Source: Henckelia pumila
Taxonomy: Eukaryota; Streptophyta; Magnoliopsida; Lamiales; Gesneriaceae
Assembly (NCBI RefSeq): GCF_033568475.1
Contig: NC_133120.1
Span: forward strand, 81,010,151 to 81,074,150
Direction of reading: 5' to 3'
Length of the DNA stretch: 64,000 nt
Every line of letters begins with the position of its first letter. Position 1 is the stretch's first letter. Of this stretch, positions 52,290 to 64,000 are shown piece by piece. Both the position numbers and the translations under genes were made by a program. A model generated the notes under the pieces. That model was not told the DNA's origin. It worked only from the letters and a program-made list of their open reading frames with translations, and did not search any database.

Positions 52290-54162
52290 TACATGTATTT
52301 TATCAATAGTTCATATACCAAAATAAATACTCGTCTTTTCTAATATATAGACTATAGAAATACCAAAGTGACCGGTGAAAAAAAAAACTCCATTAAATCA
52401 TTCGTCGGATTTCTTAGTTGTCCACTCTATATTTTTTCTAATCTAAAAATTAATATATTTTATTATAAATATGGATCGAGTTTATATATATATATATATA
52501 TTAAGCAAAAGTAACTTAATTGATTTCTTGGTATGCTCAATTTTAAATTGCAAAAAAAACCCCATAAAGTGTGAAAATACAAAAAAAATAATATCATATT
52601 AAAATCTAACATTTTAAAAGATAAAATGTTATATAATATACACAATACGTAATATTTATATATTACATTACGTTTCACACGCAATGGGCATGGGTAACGC
52701 TAGTATATATCCTAATTACCAAAATTTGTGAATTATATAATTTTTTATAAAATTCACGTTTCAGGATTTAAAACTTAAAAGTCTACTGAATGCCATTCTT
52801 CTTCTTGCACGGTTCCAGCAAAGGCCTGAAGTTCCCAAATTCTGTCGGATGCTAAATCAGATTACTGCTCTGGTGATTTCAAGTCGTTTTCTGTATTTCT
52901 CTATGAGATTTCAATTTTACAATTGTTGACCGGATTGTGGAATACAGATCGAATATAGTGAACTTCGATCTTAAATTGGACGTATTTAGGCGCAAATATG
53001 TTTCTTATTACTTTGTTTCTTGAACTGAGATTACATTTACGAATAATGTTTGGATTTTAATCTTGGAGTAGTTTGCTCAGTATAATACTCGTAGTTTTTT
53101 TTTGCTCTGATGGTGCTGTCTTGGACAATTTCTCTGGCCGGTGATATTAACTATAATGATTAGATGCTGCTAATTTCTGGTACTGTATAGGTTTGATGTT
53201 AATAAGATGTCCCGTATTCATGTTCGCTCCTAATATATCGAAGTTGGTGTTAGTCAGGGGCGGAATTAGGAATGTAGTCGAGGGGTGATGCTTGATTGAG
53301 CTTCTTTTGGGGTTGGAAAGATTAATTACCTTTGAAGGTTGAGTATTTCCTTTAATGTGATGACTGTGGAGCTAATGTTAAGCAGTTTCTTACATCTTGA
53401 AGTAAATAATTATGATTGCCTTTAACGATCCTTTGGGAAAAAAGTATTGTTCTTCGCAAAATGTAATTCGGGTTTTCTATTTGTTATTTGAACTTCACTT
53501 TTGCAACAAGAACGAAAACTACTTTATTCAGCATTCAGATTTTTATGAAATTTAATTTCTGAATTCAAGAACCTTTGACGGGGAATGTTACCACCGAGAA
53601 ACAGTCGTGGCAGAAATCATAATTTTTTTTTAGAATTTTCTTATTTTACTTCTGTCTTAATTTTCTTCCCTAGTTAGTGCACTATATCAACTGTCCTTAT
53701 GCATCATATGCCAATTCTGTGTATGCCTCTACTTTGTTGTTTTTTCTCCAATTCTTTGAATTTAGATAACGTGTGGTATGCCACAGAAGTTGATTGGGCC
53801 TAATAAGCACCAATATTCTTTTTAAATGATCTCTTTGCCTTCTTATATCAAAGCTCGAAAGTATACCAAGTGAGCACTAGTTTTCTAATATGCAATACGC
53901 AGTTCCCCCAATATGCAAAAAGCAATCATTTTCATGATCAGCAATAGTCCGATTGTTAATGAAATGATGAGAACTGATGACTCACTCAGCTTTTAGCCTC
54001 CATCTTTTGTGGCTCAGCTATTATTATAGAAGCAATTAGCTGATTATCACTTCTAGCTTTGTTTACCATTGCTTGTATCATATATTGGTAATGTATTATC
54101 TTTTAATCTTATTGAGCTATATACAGATTCATCTAGAAGCCGACAAATTCCAAACTTGAGTA
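52290..54162. other. Spacer and probable leader region of the CCR4-type gene
   Basis: AT-rich at first. From about 52790 base composition is more gene-like, and an upstream non-coding exon with an intron is possible, as AG acceptor-like sites precede the ATG at 54163 (for example ATATACAG near 54120). I cannot define the leader exactly. Confidence 0.35.
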
Positions 54163-55527
54163 ATGGGCCACAACGGCATCAACCTTACTCTACCTGTGGA
54201 GCAGTCTCCTTTTCTTCTTCCTAACTCTTCAGAAAAAGATTCTCACCGCCGCCGCCACAAAAGAAACAGAAAGAAACAAAAGATTATAGCTCTAGAAACT
54301 GAAACCCACTTTCAAATTCAAACCCTGCAACCTGGTCCCTTCCAAAAATTTCGTTCTCACACACATAGGCATACTGTGTCCCACACTGTCGGCAAGTGGC
54401 AAGACAGGAACTGCAGAAAATCAGGGAAAACATTTGTTCACCGCAGGTGGACAAACTCTAATCATGATACATCCGATTACAACGATAAGATTGTTCTTGT
54501 ATCATATAATATTCTTGGTGTTGACAATGCGGCAAAACATCCAGAATTGTACAGGGATGTATCTCCAAAATATTTGGATTGGGAATTTCGGAAAAAACTA
54601 TTGTGTAAGGAAGTCACAGGTTACCAACCAAGTATCTTGTGTTTTCAGGAGGTGGATCACTTTAATGATCTGAATGATCTTTTTGCGAAAAATGGCTTCA
54701 AAGGTGTACACAAGGCTCGTACAGGTGAAGCATGTGATGGATGTGCCATATTTTGGAAAACCGAGCAGTTTACCCTATTGCATGAAGAGAGCATAGATTT
54801 CCAGAGGTTTGGACTTCGTAATAATGTTGCACAATTGTGTGTTTTAAAGATGAATCAAACCGGGCCTAGTGGTGATGATATTACAGAATCTCCAAATGAT
54901 ACATCCTCTCCAAGCTTAGTGATTGGAAACATACATGTCCTCTACAATCCTAAACGCGGAGATATCAAACTGGGGCAAATGCGAATTTTTCTTCGGAGGG
55001 CCTATACATTATCACAAGAATGGGGATCTATACCAGTTGTCATTGCTGGGGATCTGAACAGTTTACCCCAAAGTGCAATGTATCAGTTTCTGGCTTCATC
55101 AGAGTTGCATACTCAACGACACGATCGAAGAATGATATCTGGCCAAATATATCCATCTGAACATGTAGAATCCCAATTTTGGCGAAATCATGTTTGGAGA
55201 TGGACTGGTGAAGAACTAATGCTGGCTACTGGTTCAAGAAACAGTTACCTAAGGCATCCTTTAAAGCTCTCCAGTGCTTATTCTAATGTTCCTGGAAGTT
55301 TCAAGTACAGGGATAAAGTTGGAGAACCTCTGGCGACTTCGTACCATTCCATGTTCACTGGAACGGTTGACTACATATGGCATACTTCAGACCTTGCTCC
55401 TCTTAGAGTTCTTGAAACTTTGCCTATGCACACGTTAAAGAAAACAGGAGGTCTTCCAAGTAAGGAATGGGGTAGTGACCATCTTGCACTTGTATGTGAA
55501 CTTGCTTTTGTCAGTGATGGTAATTAG
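54163..55527 (+). CDS. CCR4-5-like: CCR4-type exonuclease/endonuclease/phosphatase protein (CCR4 homolog 5-like), intronless
   Basis: A single frame of 454 residues. After a basic N-terminus (HRRRHKRNRKKQK, residues about 28-40) comes an EEP nuclease domain from about residue 107: VSYNILG (Asn), LCFQEVD (catalytic Glu), AGDLNS (Asp and Asn), and WGSDHLAL (catalytic His) near the C-terminus. This set is that of CCR4-type poly(A)-specific 3' exonucleases, magnesium-dependent enzymes that shorten mRNA tails. The closest match I recall is Arabidopsis CCR4 homolog 5 (At1g73875), which also shares GEACDGCAIFWK-like and TVDYIWHT motifs. It lacks the leucine-rich repeats of yeast Ccr4, as do other plant members. 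Family genes that I remember have several introns, while this coding region has none, so an origin by retroposition is possible. Intact and probably functional. Confidence 0.88.
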   Translation: MGHNGINLTLPVEQSPFLLPNSSEKDSHRRRHKRNRKKQKIIALETETHFQIQTLQPGPFQKFRSHTHRHTVSHTVGKWQDRNCRKSGKTFVHRRWTNSNHDTSDYNDKIVLVSYNILGVDNAAKHPELYRDVSPKYLDWEFRKKLLCKEVTGYQPSILCFQEVDHFNDLNDLFAKNGFKGVHKARTGEACDGCAIFWKTEQFTLLHEESIDFQRFGLRNNVAQLCVLKMNQTGPSGDDITESPNDTSSPSLVIGNIHVLYNPKRGDIKLGQMRIFLRRAYTLSQEWGSIPVVIAGDLNSLPQSAMYQFLASSELHTQRHDRRMISGQIYPSEHVESQFWRNHVWRWTGEELMLATGSRNSYLRHPLKLSSAYSNVPGSFKYRDKVGEPLATSYHSMFTGTVDYIWHTSDLAPLRVLETLPMHTLKKTGGLPSKEWGSDHLALVCELAFVSDGN

Positions 55528-56022
55528 CTTCAGCTGAAAGGTTACAACATATTTATTGCAAGATCTGATGTTCCGCGAAGATATAATGTCATACGTTGCA
55601 AATTCCAAATTTGATCCCTGGCTAGTTTTGGTCCTTATAACAAAGATATCTTGTGATTCTTGTAGAGGTTTTATGGCTGCGCCTTCTCTTTCTTGCATAC
55701 AAGGTCAACAAATCAAGATGCTGACAAAAATCGAATATTTTTTCGATTAAAATGTGTATTAGAGGACCTGCCTTTTGAAATCACATTTTTCTCCTATTAT
55801 TATTATTTGTTCTAGTTTCTTGGTTCATACTTCGTAGGTAGTAGATATACAAGTTACCCATGCGTTCTTTCGACTGTGAACATCATCAGGTACTTTTTTA
55901 AAAGGTAAAAACAGATTTAATAGCAAGGGGGTTCAAATTTAAATTTTTATTGTAGTTTGAATTTCTGTTCATAATTTTGGAAAGCTAGTGGAATACAGGA
56001 TATCTTTGTAATTCGAATCTAA

Positions 56023-57849
56023 TCACTGAGGCCCACTAAAGCTTGGCATAGCACTTAATCCGTCATTTGTAGACATGCTATTATTTAACGATGTTTGAAA
56101 TGAATGGTGGCTAAGAGGCAATGGTCGTTCCGGCAGTCGTGGGATGTCAATATCACCTTCAAGCATCTTCAGAGCATCAGCAATTGTAGGTCTAAGTGAC
56201 ACCATTACGTGAGCACTGAGAATTCCTACTAGAACAAATCTCTCCATGACTCCATTTGGTCCGTCATTTCTTATTGATGCATGAAATATATCTTCAACTT
56301 TTCCAGATTTCAGAAGCGCCCAAGCCCAATCAGTGATCAAAATTTTCGAAGGTTCGGATGCATCTAGCACTCTCCTTCCACTCATAGTCTCAAGAATCAA
56401 AATTCCAAAGCTGTAAACGTCGCTTTTCTCTGTTAATTGTCCATAAAGGGCGTATTCTGGTGCAAGGTATCCATATGTGCCAGCAACCCTTGTGGTAAGA
56501 TGAGATTGGCCCTCTGTGCTCTGCTTAGCTAAACCAAAATCTGCAACTCTCGCTTTCATATCTGAGTCAAGAAGGATGTTTGTAGCCTTTATATCCCGAT
56601 GGTAAATTGCGGGTTTGATACCATAGTGCAGATAAGCTAGCCCTTTTGCAACATCAAGAATTATGTTCTTGCGCTGGGGCCACGACAGTGGCTTCTTTCC
56701 ACTACCAAAAAGGTGTTCATCCAAGCTTCCATTTGACATGAAATCATAAACCAGGTATCTTCTTTTGCCTTTGAATGCATCACTTGTAACACAGAAACCC
56801 TTTAAAGCGAGAAGATTTCTGTGTCTTATCATGCTTATTATCTCTGCCTCATTAGCGAATTCATCATCCGCTTTAGAATCCAAGTCAAGAATTTGCTTGA
56901 TAGCAACTTCCGTGCCATTCAAAACCGTTCCTTTATACACAATTCCATATCCACCCTGCCCTATCAGATTCTTTTGCGAGAACCCATTGGTGGCCTGTTC
57001 CAACTCTACTACATGAAACCATTTAGCACCTGTATTGGGTACCCTAGATTTGACTGAACTTACATATTCTTCATGCACAATATGTTGTCTTTTTTTCATA
57101 TCCCAGTTTCTGTAAATTAAGAACAGAATTACTGCAAAGCAGAATCCTACAGAGCCTCCTACAAAGCCAAAGATGAGTTTTCGGTTCGTACTATTCCATT
57201 TTTTACCAGTTTTTGATGCATACAAGGGGATGCCAAATATGCAAGAAGCTATTCTTGGATCCTCAGGTCCAAAATCATTGACAATAGCAGCAGCATACAA
57301 TATAGTGAAGAAGAAGCATTTTGTGGAATTGGGTTGCAAAGAAACCAGGTAAGAATTCACCTGCAACCCTGCTTCTACGCACAAACTGCACCTTGTCAAT
57401 CCTGTCAAGTCTCCGTTACAGGATGATTCGAGCGGGCTTGATTTATATTCCTTTTGGGTCCAGTCCTGAGTTGTTGTAATGCCTGCACAACTGGTGGATG
57501 GCATATTGACAAATTCCCCGGTGTCATTAAAGCAGGAAGCAAACAAAGTGGTCGAAATCGACATAGATGCGAGACTTTCTTCGAAGTTGGCAATGCAAGA
57601 AGATGAAGTATTCACATCAGGGAGATAAAACATGGAGGTTTGTTTCAGGTATCGAGCAAGCCCCATGCCGAAAACGCTATGCAGAGTTTGACAGCAACCG
57701 GATTGAGCTGGTTCATGACAAAGAGAACTGTCCCATGGGAAGGTTTTTACATAGGTAAAATCAATGGGGCACGAAGAATTAGCTGCATGATTTGTGTGGA
57801 AGTGGATGAATAATAGGAGGAAAGGGAAAAGAATTCGGAATTTGGTCAT
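56023..57849 (-). CDS. Receptor-like protein kinase with SPARK-type ectodomain (At1g11050-like)
   Basis: A single exon of 608 residues. A signal peptide (FRILFPFLLLFIHFH, residues 4-18) is followed by a cysteine-rich ectodomain with the CPIDFTYV start, GCCQTL, SCNGDL and CSLCVEAG motifs typical of the SPARK family. A membrane helix lies near residues 225-245 (FGFVGGSVGFCFAVILFLIY). The cytoplasmic kinase has all key sites: GQGGYGIVYKG, VAIKQI (ATP lysine), HRDIKATNILL (catalytic Asp), DFGLA and GTYGYLAPEYA, so it should be an active Ser/Thr kinase at the plasma membrane. The arginine before the catalytic aspartate marks it as an RD kinase. It most resembles the probable receptor kinase At1g11050, which I recall as intronless too. 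The ligand is unknown. Confidence 0.93.
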   Translation of the reverse strand: MTKFRILFPFLLLFIHFHTNHAANSSCPIDFTYVKTFPWDSSLCHEPAQSGCCQTLHSVFGMGLARYLKQTSMFYLPDVNTSSSCIANFEESLASMSISTTLFASCFNDTGEFVNMPSTSCAGITTTQDWTQKEYKSSPLESSCNGDLTGLTRCSLCVEAGLQVNSYLVSLQPNSTKCFFFTILYAAAIVNDFGPEDPRIASCIFGIPLYASKTGKKWNSTNRKLIFGFVGGSVGFCFAVILFLIYRNWDMKKRQHIVHEEYVSSVKSRVPNTGAKWFHVVELEQATNGFSQKNLIGQGGYGIVYKGTVLNGTEVAIKQILDLDSKADDEFANEAEIISMIRHRNLLALKGFCVTSDAFKGKRRYLVYDFMSNGSLDEHLFGSGKKPLSWPQRKNIILDVAKGLAYLHYGIKPAIYHRDIKATNILLDSDMKARVADFGLAKQSTEGQSHLTTRVAGTYGYLAPEYALYGQLTEKSDVYSFGILILETMSGRRVLDASEPSKILITDWAWALLKSGKVEDIFHASIRNDGPNGVMERFVLVGILSAHVMVSLRPTIADALKMLEGDIDIPRLPERPLPLSHHSFQTSLNNSMSTNDGLSAMPSFSGPQ

Positions 57850-57902
57850 CCTTTGTTCTGTGGTACGTAATAATGTCCCAGTTGTAGTTCTAATCCTGTT
57901 GT

Positions 57903-57912
57903 TTTATAAGTA
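57903..57912 (-). promoter_or_regulatory. Candidate TATA box of the receptor kinase gene
   Basis: CTTATAAAAC on the minus strand lies about 55-60 bp upstream of the ATG at 57849, which would give a short leader. Confidence 0.45.
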
Positions 57913-59720
57913 TTTTGATGCAGAAAATTCAGTCATTATCAATCTTGGCTGCTGGGATCAGATTCACGTTTGGTACTACAAGCGTTTATGTTTGAATTTT
58001 TATGCTGGTCAAAGTTGGGCAGCACAAGTGCTTTGAAATCTAGCAGTGTTTTTTACTTCAATTCCTTGGCTTTATCGTTGCCTTTTAACTTTAAGAACAA
58101 AACCAATTACCAACTCCCCCCTTATTTAAAATAGTATTTTATCCAATCATGTTGGTCCAGTGGTACAAATTTATGTATAATATTATTATAAGTTCCAAAT
58201 ACATATATAATAAAATTATAAGTGCTCGAGCTTTTCATTGTGGTACACAATTTTATATGTGTTGGGCCTCTAGTTGGATCGATGATTGGGATTATAACAG
58301 GCAAAGTAACAACCTGCCATAGGCTGGAGATTCAAGTTGCTAATACAATATGAGTTGTCTAGTAATTTTGCATTGGGAAAAAAAAATATTTTTCCTGGTT
58401 GTAAGATGAAAAAACAGCCTTTTGTCCATTTAAAAATCTGCAGCCCTAAATTGCATTTGACTCTTGATTCTTGTGGTTTCCTGTCACAAAGGTCAACTTT
58501 TGAATGCATTGGGAGTTGCGACTGTGCTAAATGGTTGGGTAATTTAACAGTTATTCAATCCATTTTTAACTATGTTATATCAGTGAAATAATCAATTCAG
58601 ATTATACTTTATTGAACATGTTAAAATATAAGTTGACCTTGATCAAAAATTTGTGTTTATATCTTTTTTTTAATTATATTATCTATTAAACCGTGTTGAG
58701 GTTCCATTAATGTTAAATCACATAAAAATGTAAACTTAATAGTTGGTAGTTGGAAGTCCTGGCAGCCACGGATACCTTACTTACCCATGGTGTCTAGGTC
58801 TATATGAAAGTATTGCTCAGATCTGATTTTATTTTCGAACCTTTCATTTATATATATTAGTAAAAAATGCACACATTTCGTATGTATTATAAAAAATGAG
58901 TTTTTTTCATGTAAAATGTGGAGTGAGTAGAAGGTTTTTAGTAAGGTTATGGACAGGAAGAGACGAAGAGTAATTATAGAATAACATATAAAAATAAAGG
59001 AGAGGGGTAAAAGTGGAAACAAAAAATGATGTTCATACATAAGCGTTTTTTCTAGGTCTCAACTATTATAATATAGTAAATTAATATATATATATATATA
59101 TTATAAATATAATTTGTAACATCTGTGTTACCTATGTTCAAAGCGACGAGGTTGTAACCGTATTCTAAGTTTTTGATTGCCAATTAATTAAGTTCACTAA
59201 AATAATAAAGTTTATTTATAAACTAAACATAGCATTTATATGTGTTACTATTATAATACAAGAGCTTCTTTCACTATATTAAAGAATTTTAAAAAATAAA
59301 GTTTTATTAGCTTATGAGAAAATATTATTTTTTAATAAAAATAGTAGTTTTTGTTGTACATATGAGTCGAGTCTGATACGCAGGAAAAGTATAATAGTCT
59401 CTTGATGTATTCAACCTTACAATTATTCTTATGAGTGAAAACTTTTTTCTAAAATATCTATTTTTTAACATCTATTTTTTCTAAATTAAAATTAACTTGA
59501 TGAATAGAGTAGGTTTTAAATAAGAATAGGTTATCTTGTGAGACATATTAAACCATAATCTTTTATAATATAAAAAATAATAATTTTTTTTGACAAGTAA
59601 AGAATAATAATTTTAAATTCAAAACAACATATTATCGACTCAATCAAGAATTTGTCTCACAAAAATCATTGCACGTAAAAAAATTCAACATTTTAACGTG
59701 AACCCAAACGATGATCAGTA
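57913..59720. other. Spacer between divergent receptor kinase and auxilin-like genes
   Basis: AT-rich, no supported gene. A TA run lies near 59083-59100. About 59340-59690 contains GTGAGACATATTAAACC and TTTGTCTCACAAAAATC, probably arms of a decayed foldback repeat. Confidence 0.5.
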
Positions 59721-59727
59721 TATATAA

Positions 59728-59735
59728 TATAAATA
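59728..59735 (+). promoter_or_regulatory. TATA box of the auxilin-like gene
   Basis: TATAAATA lies about 240 bp upstream of the ATG at 59974 and just before a more GC-balanced leader. Confidence 0.5.
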
Positions 59736-59973
59736 GAAAAAAAGCAATTGCTTAAGAATCTTGGCATCGAATCGAGTCCACCGACAAGCGTTGCAGGAGA
59801 GGATCTAGGCATCCAACGCATTCTCCATTCATTCCCACTTCATCGTTGATTTTTGCCCACCCATTGCTCCTCGAAATTCCAATCACACGCCCACCATTTT
59901 ACAAATTCGTAGGATATATCAAAATCATATTTTTCCTGTGAAATTTTTTTTAGCTGTTTTTTTGATCGAAACA

Positions 59974-62900
59974 ATGGATGAATTCGGAGTATTGGTGCAG
60001 AGCATTGGATTCAAAGCTAATGGGAAATCAGCTCCCATGGCGAAATCGAAGACTAAACCTAATTCTCATTTCAACGGCAGTAGTGGCAACAGTACTTCGT
60101 CGTTTAATGATTCCTCTTCCTTGCCCGTTGACGAGCTTGACGGGATTTTTAGATCGAATGTTAACATCCATAAATCTGGCCAACCCCAGAATTTATTTGG
60201 CGATGATGATGTGTTTGGTGGGAAAGTTTCTGGGTCTGGTCAATACGGGGCGATAGATTTGGAATCGGTGCTTAATAGCTCAAATAATGGGAATAGTGGC
60301 GGAGGTTTGCATTCGGGGAATACGGTGGGTTTTGATGTTTTTGATGATTTCCAAGGAGCAAAGCCGAAGAAGGGTGATCCTGTGGACGATTTGATTGGGA
60401 ATTTTGGGGTGAATTCTATTGGGAAGCCTGAAGAGAAGGGGTCTGGATTTGACGATTTGATACCAGGATTTGGGGGAGCTAATTCGTCGAAAAATGGGTA
60501 AGCCTTGATTCATTTATTTTTATCTGTAACATCTCTTTTAGCTGTTAAATCGCATGTCATTTCTTTCCAGTTATTGATCTCTGCATATTCATATTAAATT
60601 GAAGAAATTGCGATGGTAATTCCTGATATGACTGAATATCTTGTCTTTAGGATCGCAGACATAACAAGACGTGTAACGGTACTTTGCTGAATTTGTAAGA
60701 ACTTTGTGGTGTCGTTTAACTTGTTTCTTGCGATTGCACCTTATGAACATTAGTCTAGGCGCCAAGTACTTTAATATTGCATCAACTCGCTTTTACGCGA
60801 AGCAGAATGAAAAAATTAAATAATGAATTGAAATCCATGCGTTGTGGTTTATTTGAGCTCAGTTTGACTGAAGCATGATTTCTTTGTTTTAAGAACAAAT
60901 TAAAAATCTTTCAGTTTTGTTTGCTGTTTTTTTCCTGGTGGCCGTTATGTCACGCACTAAGAAATTTCACCGTACCTCTTCGGTCTTTTGGGATGTTTTT
61001 CTCTTTCGTTTTCTTTATTTGTCTTCAATTTTGGTTCCAACCTGGTAAAATGGTCCTATCTTTCTGTACATTCCACAGACAACCACCAAAGACGAAACTT
61101 TCTTCAGAGTTAAATGGCCATTCTTCTAAATCAAGATCGACTGTAGAAGATGATCCTTTTTTAGTCTTTGAATCACCTCTATCTCAGGACGATGCCTCAT
61201 GGCCACCCAGTGGTCCCTCTGAACAAGGAAAAGGCAATATTTATTCTTCATTGGATGACCTTGATGAGTTTGCTGCCGGCGGGCCCCAAAATGATTCTAG
61301 AACTAATGACACGAGGACCAAAACTGAAAGAACGACGGCTGGCAGTGCTTCAAATGGTTTTCAAAATGTTGATGATCTAGATGCAATTTTTAGTGGTGGC
61401 AAACGACAAGACTATGCTGTGAGACCAACTTCTACTACGGTAGAATAATTCGACTTTTCACTATTAATTCACTATGTCATGAGACTTTTATTATTTGATC
61501 GATGTTATTTTATATTGTCTAGGATTCGCTGTTTGGAACCTTCTTCCAAGAAGAAAAAATTACTACAGTGAAGCAAACTCCTTCGGGGTCCTCATCCAGC
61601 ACAAGCATAAAGTCTTCTGCTGCAAATATTGGGGGTGACTTCACTTCACTTTTTGGAGGTACTTACCAAATTTCTGGAACTACATTAAGTGGAGTATGAG
61701 TCATATAAATTGGGATGTAAATAATATTTGCCTTATTGAAATGATATCGTGATGATTATCTTTTATTCCTGGAGGATTTGAAACTGGACTTAGATGTGCA
61801 GCTTTGACGTCAGTACATGTATTAATTCTTATTCACTAGTCACTACAAGGATGGATTATTCAGGCAAAACTAGTTATCATCATAAAACGATGTACAAATA
61901 TTTTGGTCAGGGATATGCCAAATAGTTCTAGATTTCCGTTGCTTTGCAGATAGTTTTAATAAAATATATTGTCAAGTAATGCTGGTTCTTGTATCCTTTT
62001 CGCTTGGGCATTCATTGGTTTCTTTATACATCTCCGGTTCCAGATGTTACCACTTCATCAGGGGAGTTTCATGAAATTGAAGGCGAACCTGAAGAAAGGC
62101 GGAGAGCGAGGTTAAATCGTCATATGAGAATGTACGGACGAATGGTAAGATTCGTTCTCAGTTTCATTTAGTCGAGTGTCCTTTTCTCAAATCATGCTTG
62201 TTGGTTATTTTTCTAGATCAGCACTATGCTGGCATTTGAAATTTTTAGTATGGGCTTGAGATATTGAAATAGTTGACAACACAAATGCCATCCTACATTT
62301 AGAGTTTTATTTTAATTTTTGTTTTTGACTGTTGAATCATGAGGCATCCTACATTGTAGCGATTTTTCCAACATAAGTGAAGTGAAGCTGCATTTCTATC
62401 AATTTCTTCATTTCTTTTCGCAATATGTTGTAGCGGCACAAAATAGTTGGTTTTTGCTGTGGCTGGGGGAGGGGGGTCGGGGCTATGAGAATGTCTTTTG
62501 CCTTGAAGCCTTCACAAACCATCGATACTCAAAACATTTGCTGCTACATTACAAAAGGTTTATTGGTGTTGAGCTGTTCTACTTGCTTTTGGATGTAATA
62601 CTTTTTCTATATTGGGTACGAGAATTCATCATTTCTCTTTCCAGGCTCAAGCACTAGATGACAAGAACCAGCGTGATTTTCAGATTCAGCTCGAGCAGGA
62701 AGAGAAACATGTAATAGATGCTGCAAATTTAGAGAAAAGCACTCTGATGAGCACACACAGAGACACTTGCTCATGCATGTGTTGCAGTTACCATTTTCGA
62801 GATCACACTTTGTTATAATTTTTAATCGAATCACTTGATTCTCAGAGGCTTGCGGAAACCTTGGACAATGATATACGCCGATGGGCTGCAGGAAAAGAAG

Positions 62901-63383
62901 GCAATCTACGTGCTTTGTTGTCCTCGTTGCAACAGGTGTGTTTCTAATGCATAATGGCTGGGGTTAATGTGGTTGGCCACTATTATTTTCTGCTTGAAGT
63001 TAAATGTTAGTTGAATATCTGTGCTTCAACTTCATACATAAATATATGCTATTTTGTACAGGTCTTGTGGCCTGAATGTGGTTGGAAACCAGTTTCGTTA
63101 ACATATATGATTACTTCGGACTCGGTGAAGAAGGTCTATAAAAAGGCGACCTTATATGTCCATCCAGACAAGGTTCAACAAAAGGGAGCTAATATCCAAC
63201 AAAAATACATTGCTGAAAAGGTTTTTGATCTTCTCAAGGTACTGCTGCTTAATTATCGTGAATCCACCAATATGTTCTTGGATGAACCCGAATTAGATTC
63301 GTTAAACTGATATTTTCTCACTCGTTCAATGTCGTGTTTCATAGGAAGCATGGAACAAATTTAGCGCAGACGAACTTCGATGA
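59974..63383 (+). CDS. Auxilin-like J-domain protein, eight exons, 497 aa
   Basis: Exons 59974-60497, 61079-61439, 61523-61658, 62044-62144, 62645-62710, 62846-62935, 63062-63238 and 63345-63383. All are GT..AG and in phase. The first half is low-complexity, with acidic repeats of the type DDLDAIF, FDVFDDF and [11 protein letters not shown], which resemble clathrin- and adaptor-binding motifs. The second half has an [12 protein letters not shown] stretch, a basic/acidic coiled region ([20 protein letters not shown]), and a C-terminal J domain with [27 protein letters not shown] and the HPDK motif ([10 protein letters not shown]), ending [12 protein letters not shown]. Auxilins recruit Hsc70 through HPD to strip clathrin from vesicles. 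It resembles Arabidopsis At1g21660 and its auxilin-like relatives. The ATG of MDEFGVL is chosen because the longer upstream frame has only a GTG. Confidence 0.93.
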
Positions 63384-64000
63384 GTTAATTGCCGCTCAAG
63401 TTGTGTGAATATAATTGGCATGTTTGTAAGAATGATTGACAGGTACGAGGCAGTGGAAATTTACCACTATGGTTTTCATCATGTGATTCTAAACGATAAC
63501 CTTTTTCACTTGTTTCCTTGTGTATTGCATGTACTTCTTGTAAGAAACTAGAGGTTGATGGATGTCATCTTATTACACTATTTTTTCCCCCGGTAAACCG
63601 TATAACGACCGTTCCACTTGTGTAATATAAGTAGTTCACAATATGGATACAAATAGGGGTGAAAACGAATCGAACTTGTTTGTGAGCTTTTTGAGTTGAC
63701 TCGATAAATATTTGTTTCGTATTTGAACTTATCAAACTCGAGCCAAATTCAAACATGTTTGAATTTTTTTCCGAGTCGAGCTCGAGTCAAAATTATTTTG
63801 TTTGATAGTTCGCGAATAATTCGCGAGACTTAATATTTAATTAATATAATATAATTATTATATAATAAATATATATACATTTCGAATATTTTTGAACATT
63901 TCGAGCTTTTCGAACTATAATATCTGAACAATAGTTCACAAATAGTTCGAATATTTCGAGGCGAATTTCATTTCGACCCGAGTTCGAGCCAAAATATTTG
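63384..64000. other. 3' UTR, then part of a hAT-like repeat
   Basis: 63384 to about 63600 should be the 3' UTR of the auxilin-like gene. From about 63654 a repeat starts TAGGGGTGAAAACGAATCGA and continues with CGAGCTCGAGT and TTCGCGAG motifs to the edge. TAGGGGTG-type ends are typical of hAT elements that are common in plants; the right end lies outside the window. Confidence 0.5.

Noticed and set aside
57567-57758. Frames antisense to the receptor kinase
   Set aside because: Short shadows of a well-supported coding region.

Overview
This window looks like nuclear DNA of a eudicot plant. The genes have GT..AG introns in AT-rich DNA, their products match plant families (CML, ACC oxidase, SPARK-type receptor kinase, auxilin-like J protein), the mobile elements are plant types (Ty1/copia, CACTA, Mutator-like MITEs, a tRNA-like SINE), and there is a scrap of plastid atpI. 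I cannot fix the species.

Layout. 1-211: 3' end of a calmodulin-like gene (CML44-like). 1598-10765 (-): a ten-exon CCCH zinc-finger gene predicted to encode 2149 aa, with about eight 41-residue tandem repeats. 10766-14420: spacer with MITEs. 14421-15936 (-): ACC-oxidase-like gene. 15937-24700: repeat-rich spacer with a LINE remnant, a plastid-derived fragment, SINEs, MITEs and TA/G tracts. 24750-40361: a 5'-truncated, decayed Ty1/copia retrotransposon split by an 11.3-kb CACTA element (27027-38335). The CACTA carries exon fragments of host genes (PNG1-like, Pro-X carboxypeptidase-like) and two solo LTRs. 40400-48300: spacer with MITEs and an LTR-like repeat. 48452-49930 (+): second ACC-oxidase-like gene in inverted orientation. 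54163-55527 (+): CCR4-type nuclease. 56023-57849 (-): SPARK-type receptor kinase. 59974-63383 (+): auxilin-like J-domain protein.

From memory, CML44, C3H7 and an auxilin-like gene lie close together on Arabidopsis chromosome 1 (At1g21550, At1g21570, At1g21660), so the gene set looks like an expanded form of that block. The genes do not form a pathway; their proximity appears to be ancestral.

The most informative structures are three. The two inverted ACC-oxidase genes are almost identical from exon 2 to the stop codon, including a MITE in intron 2, but clearly differ in exon 1, intron 1 and flanks, which suggests gene conversion. The nested mobile elements can be ordered in time because each insertion keeps its target-site duplication. 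The CACTA element carries several consecutive captured exons whose splice phases still largely fit.
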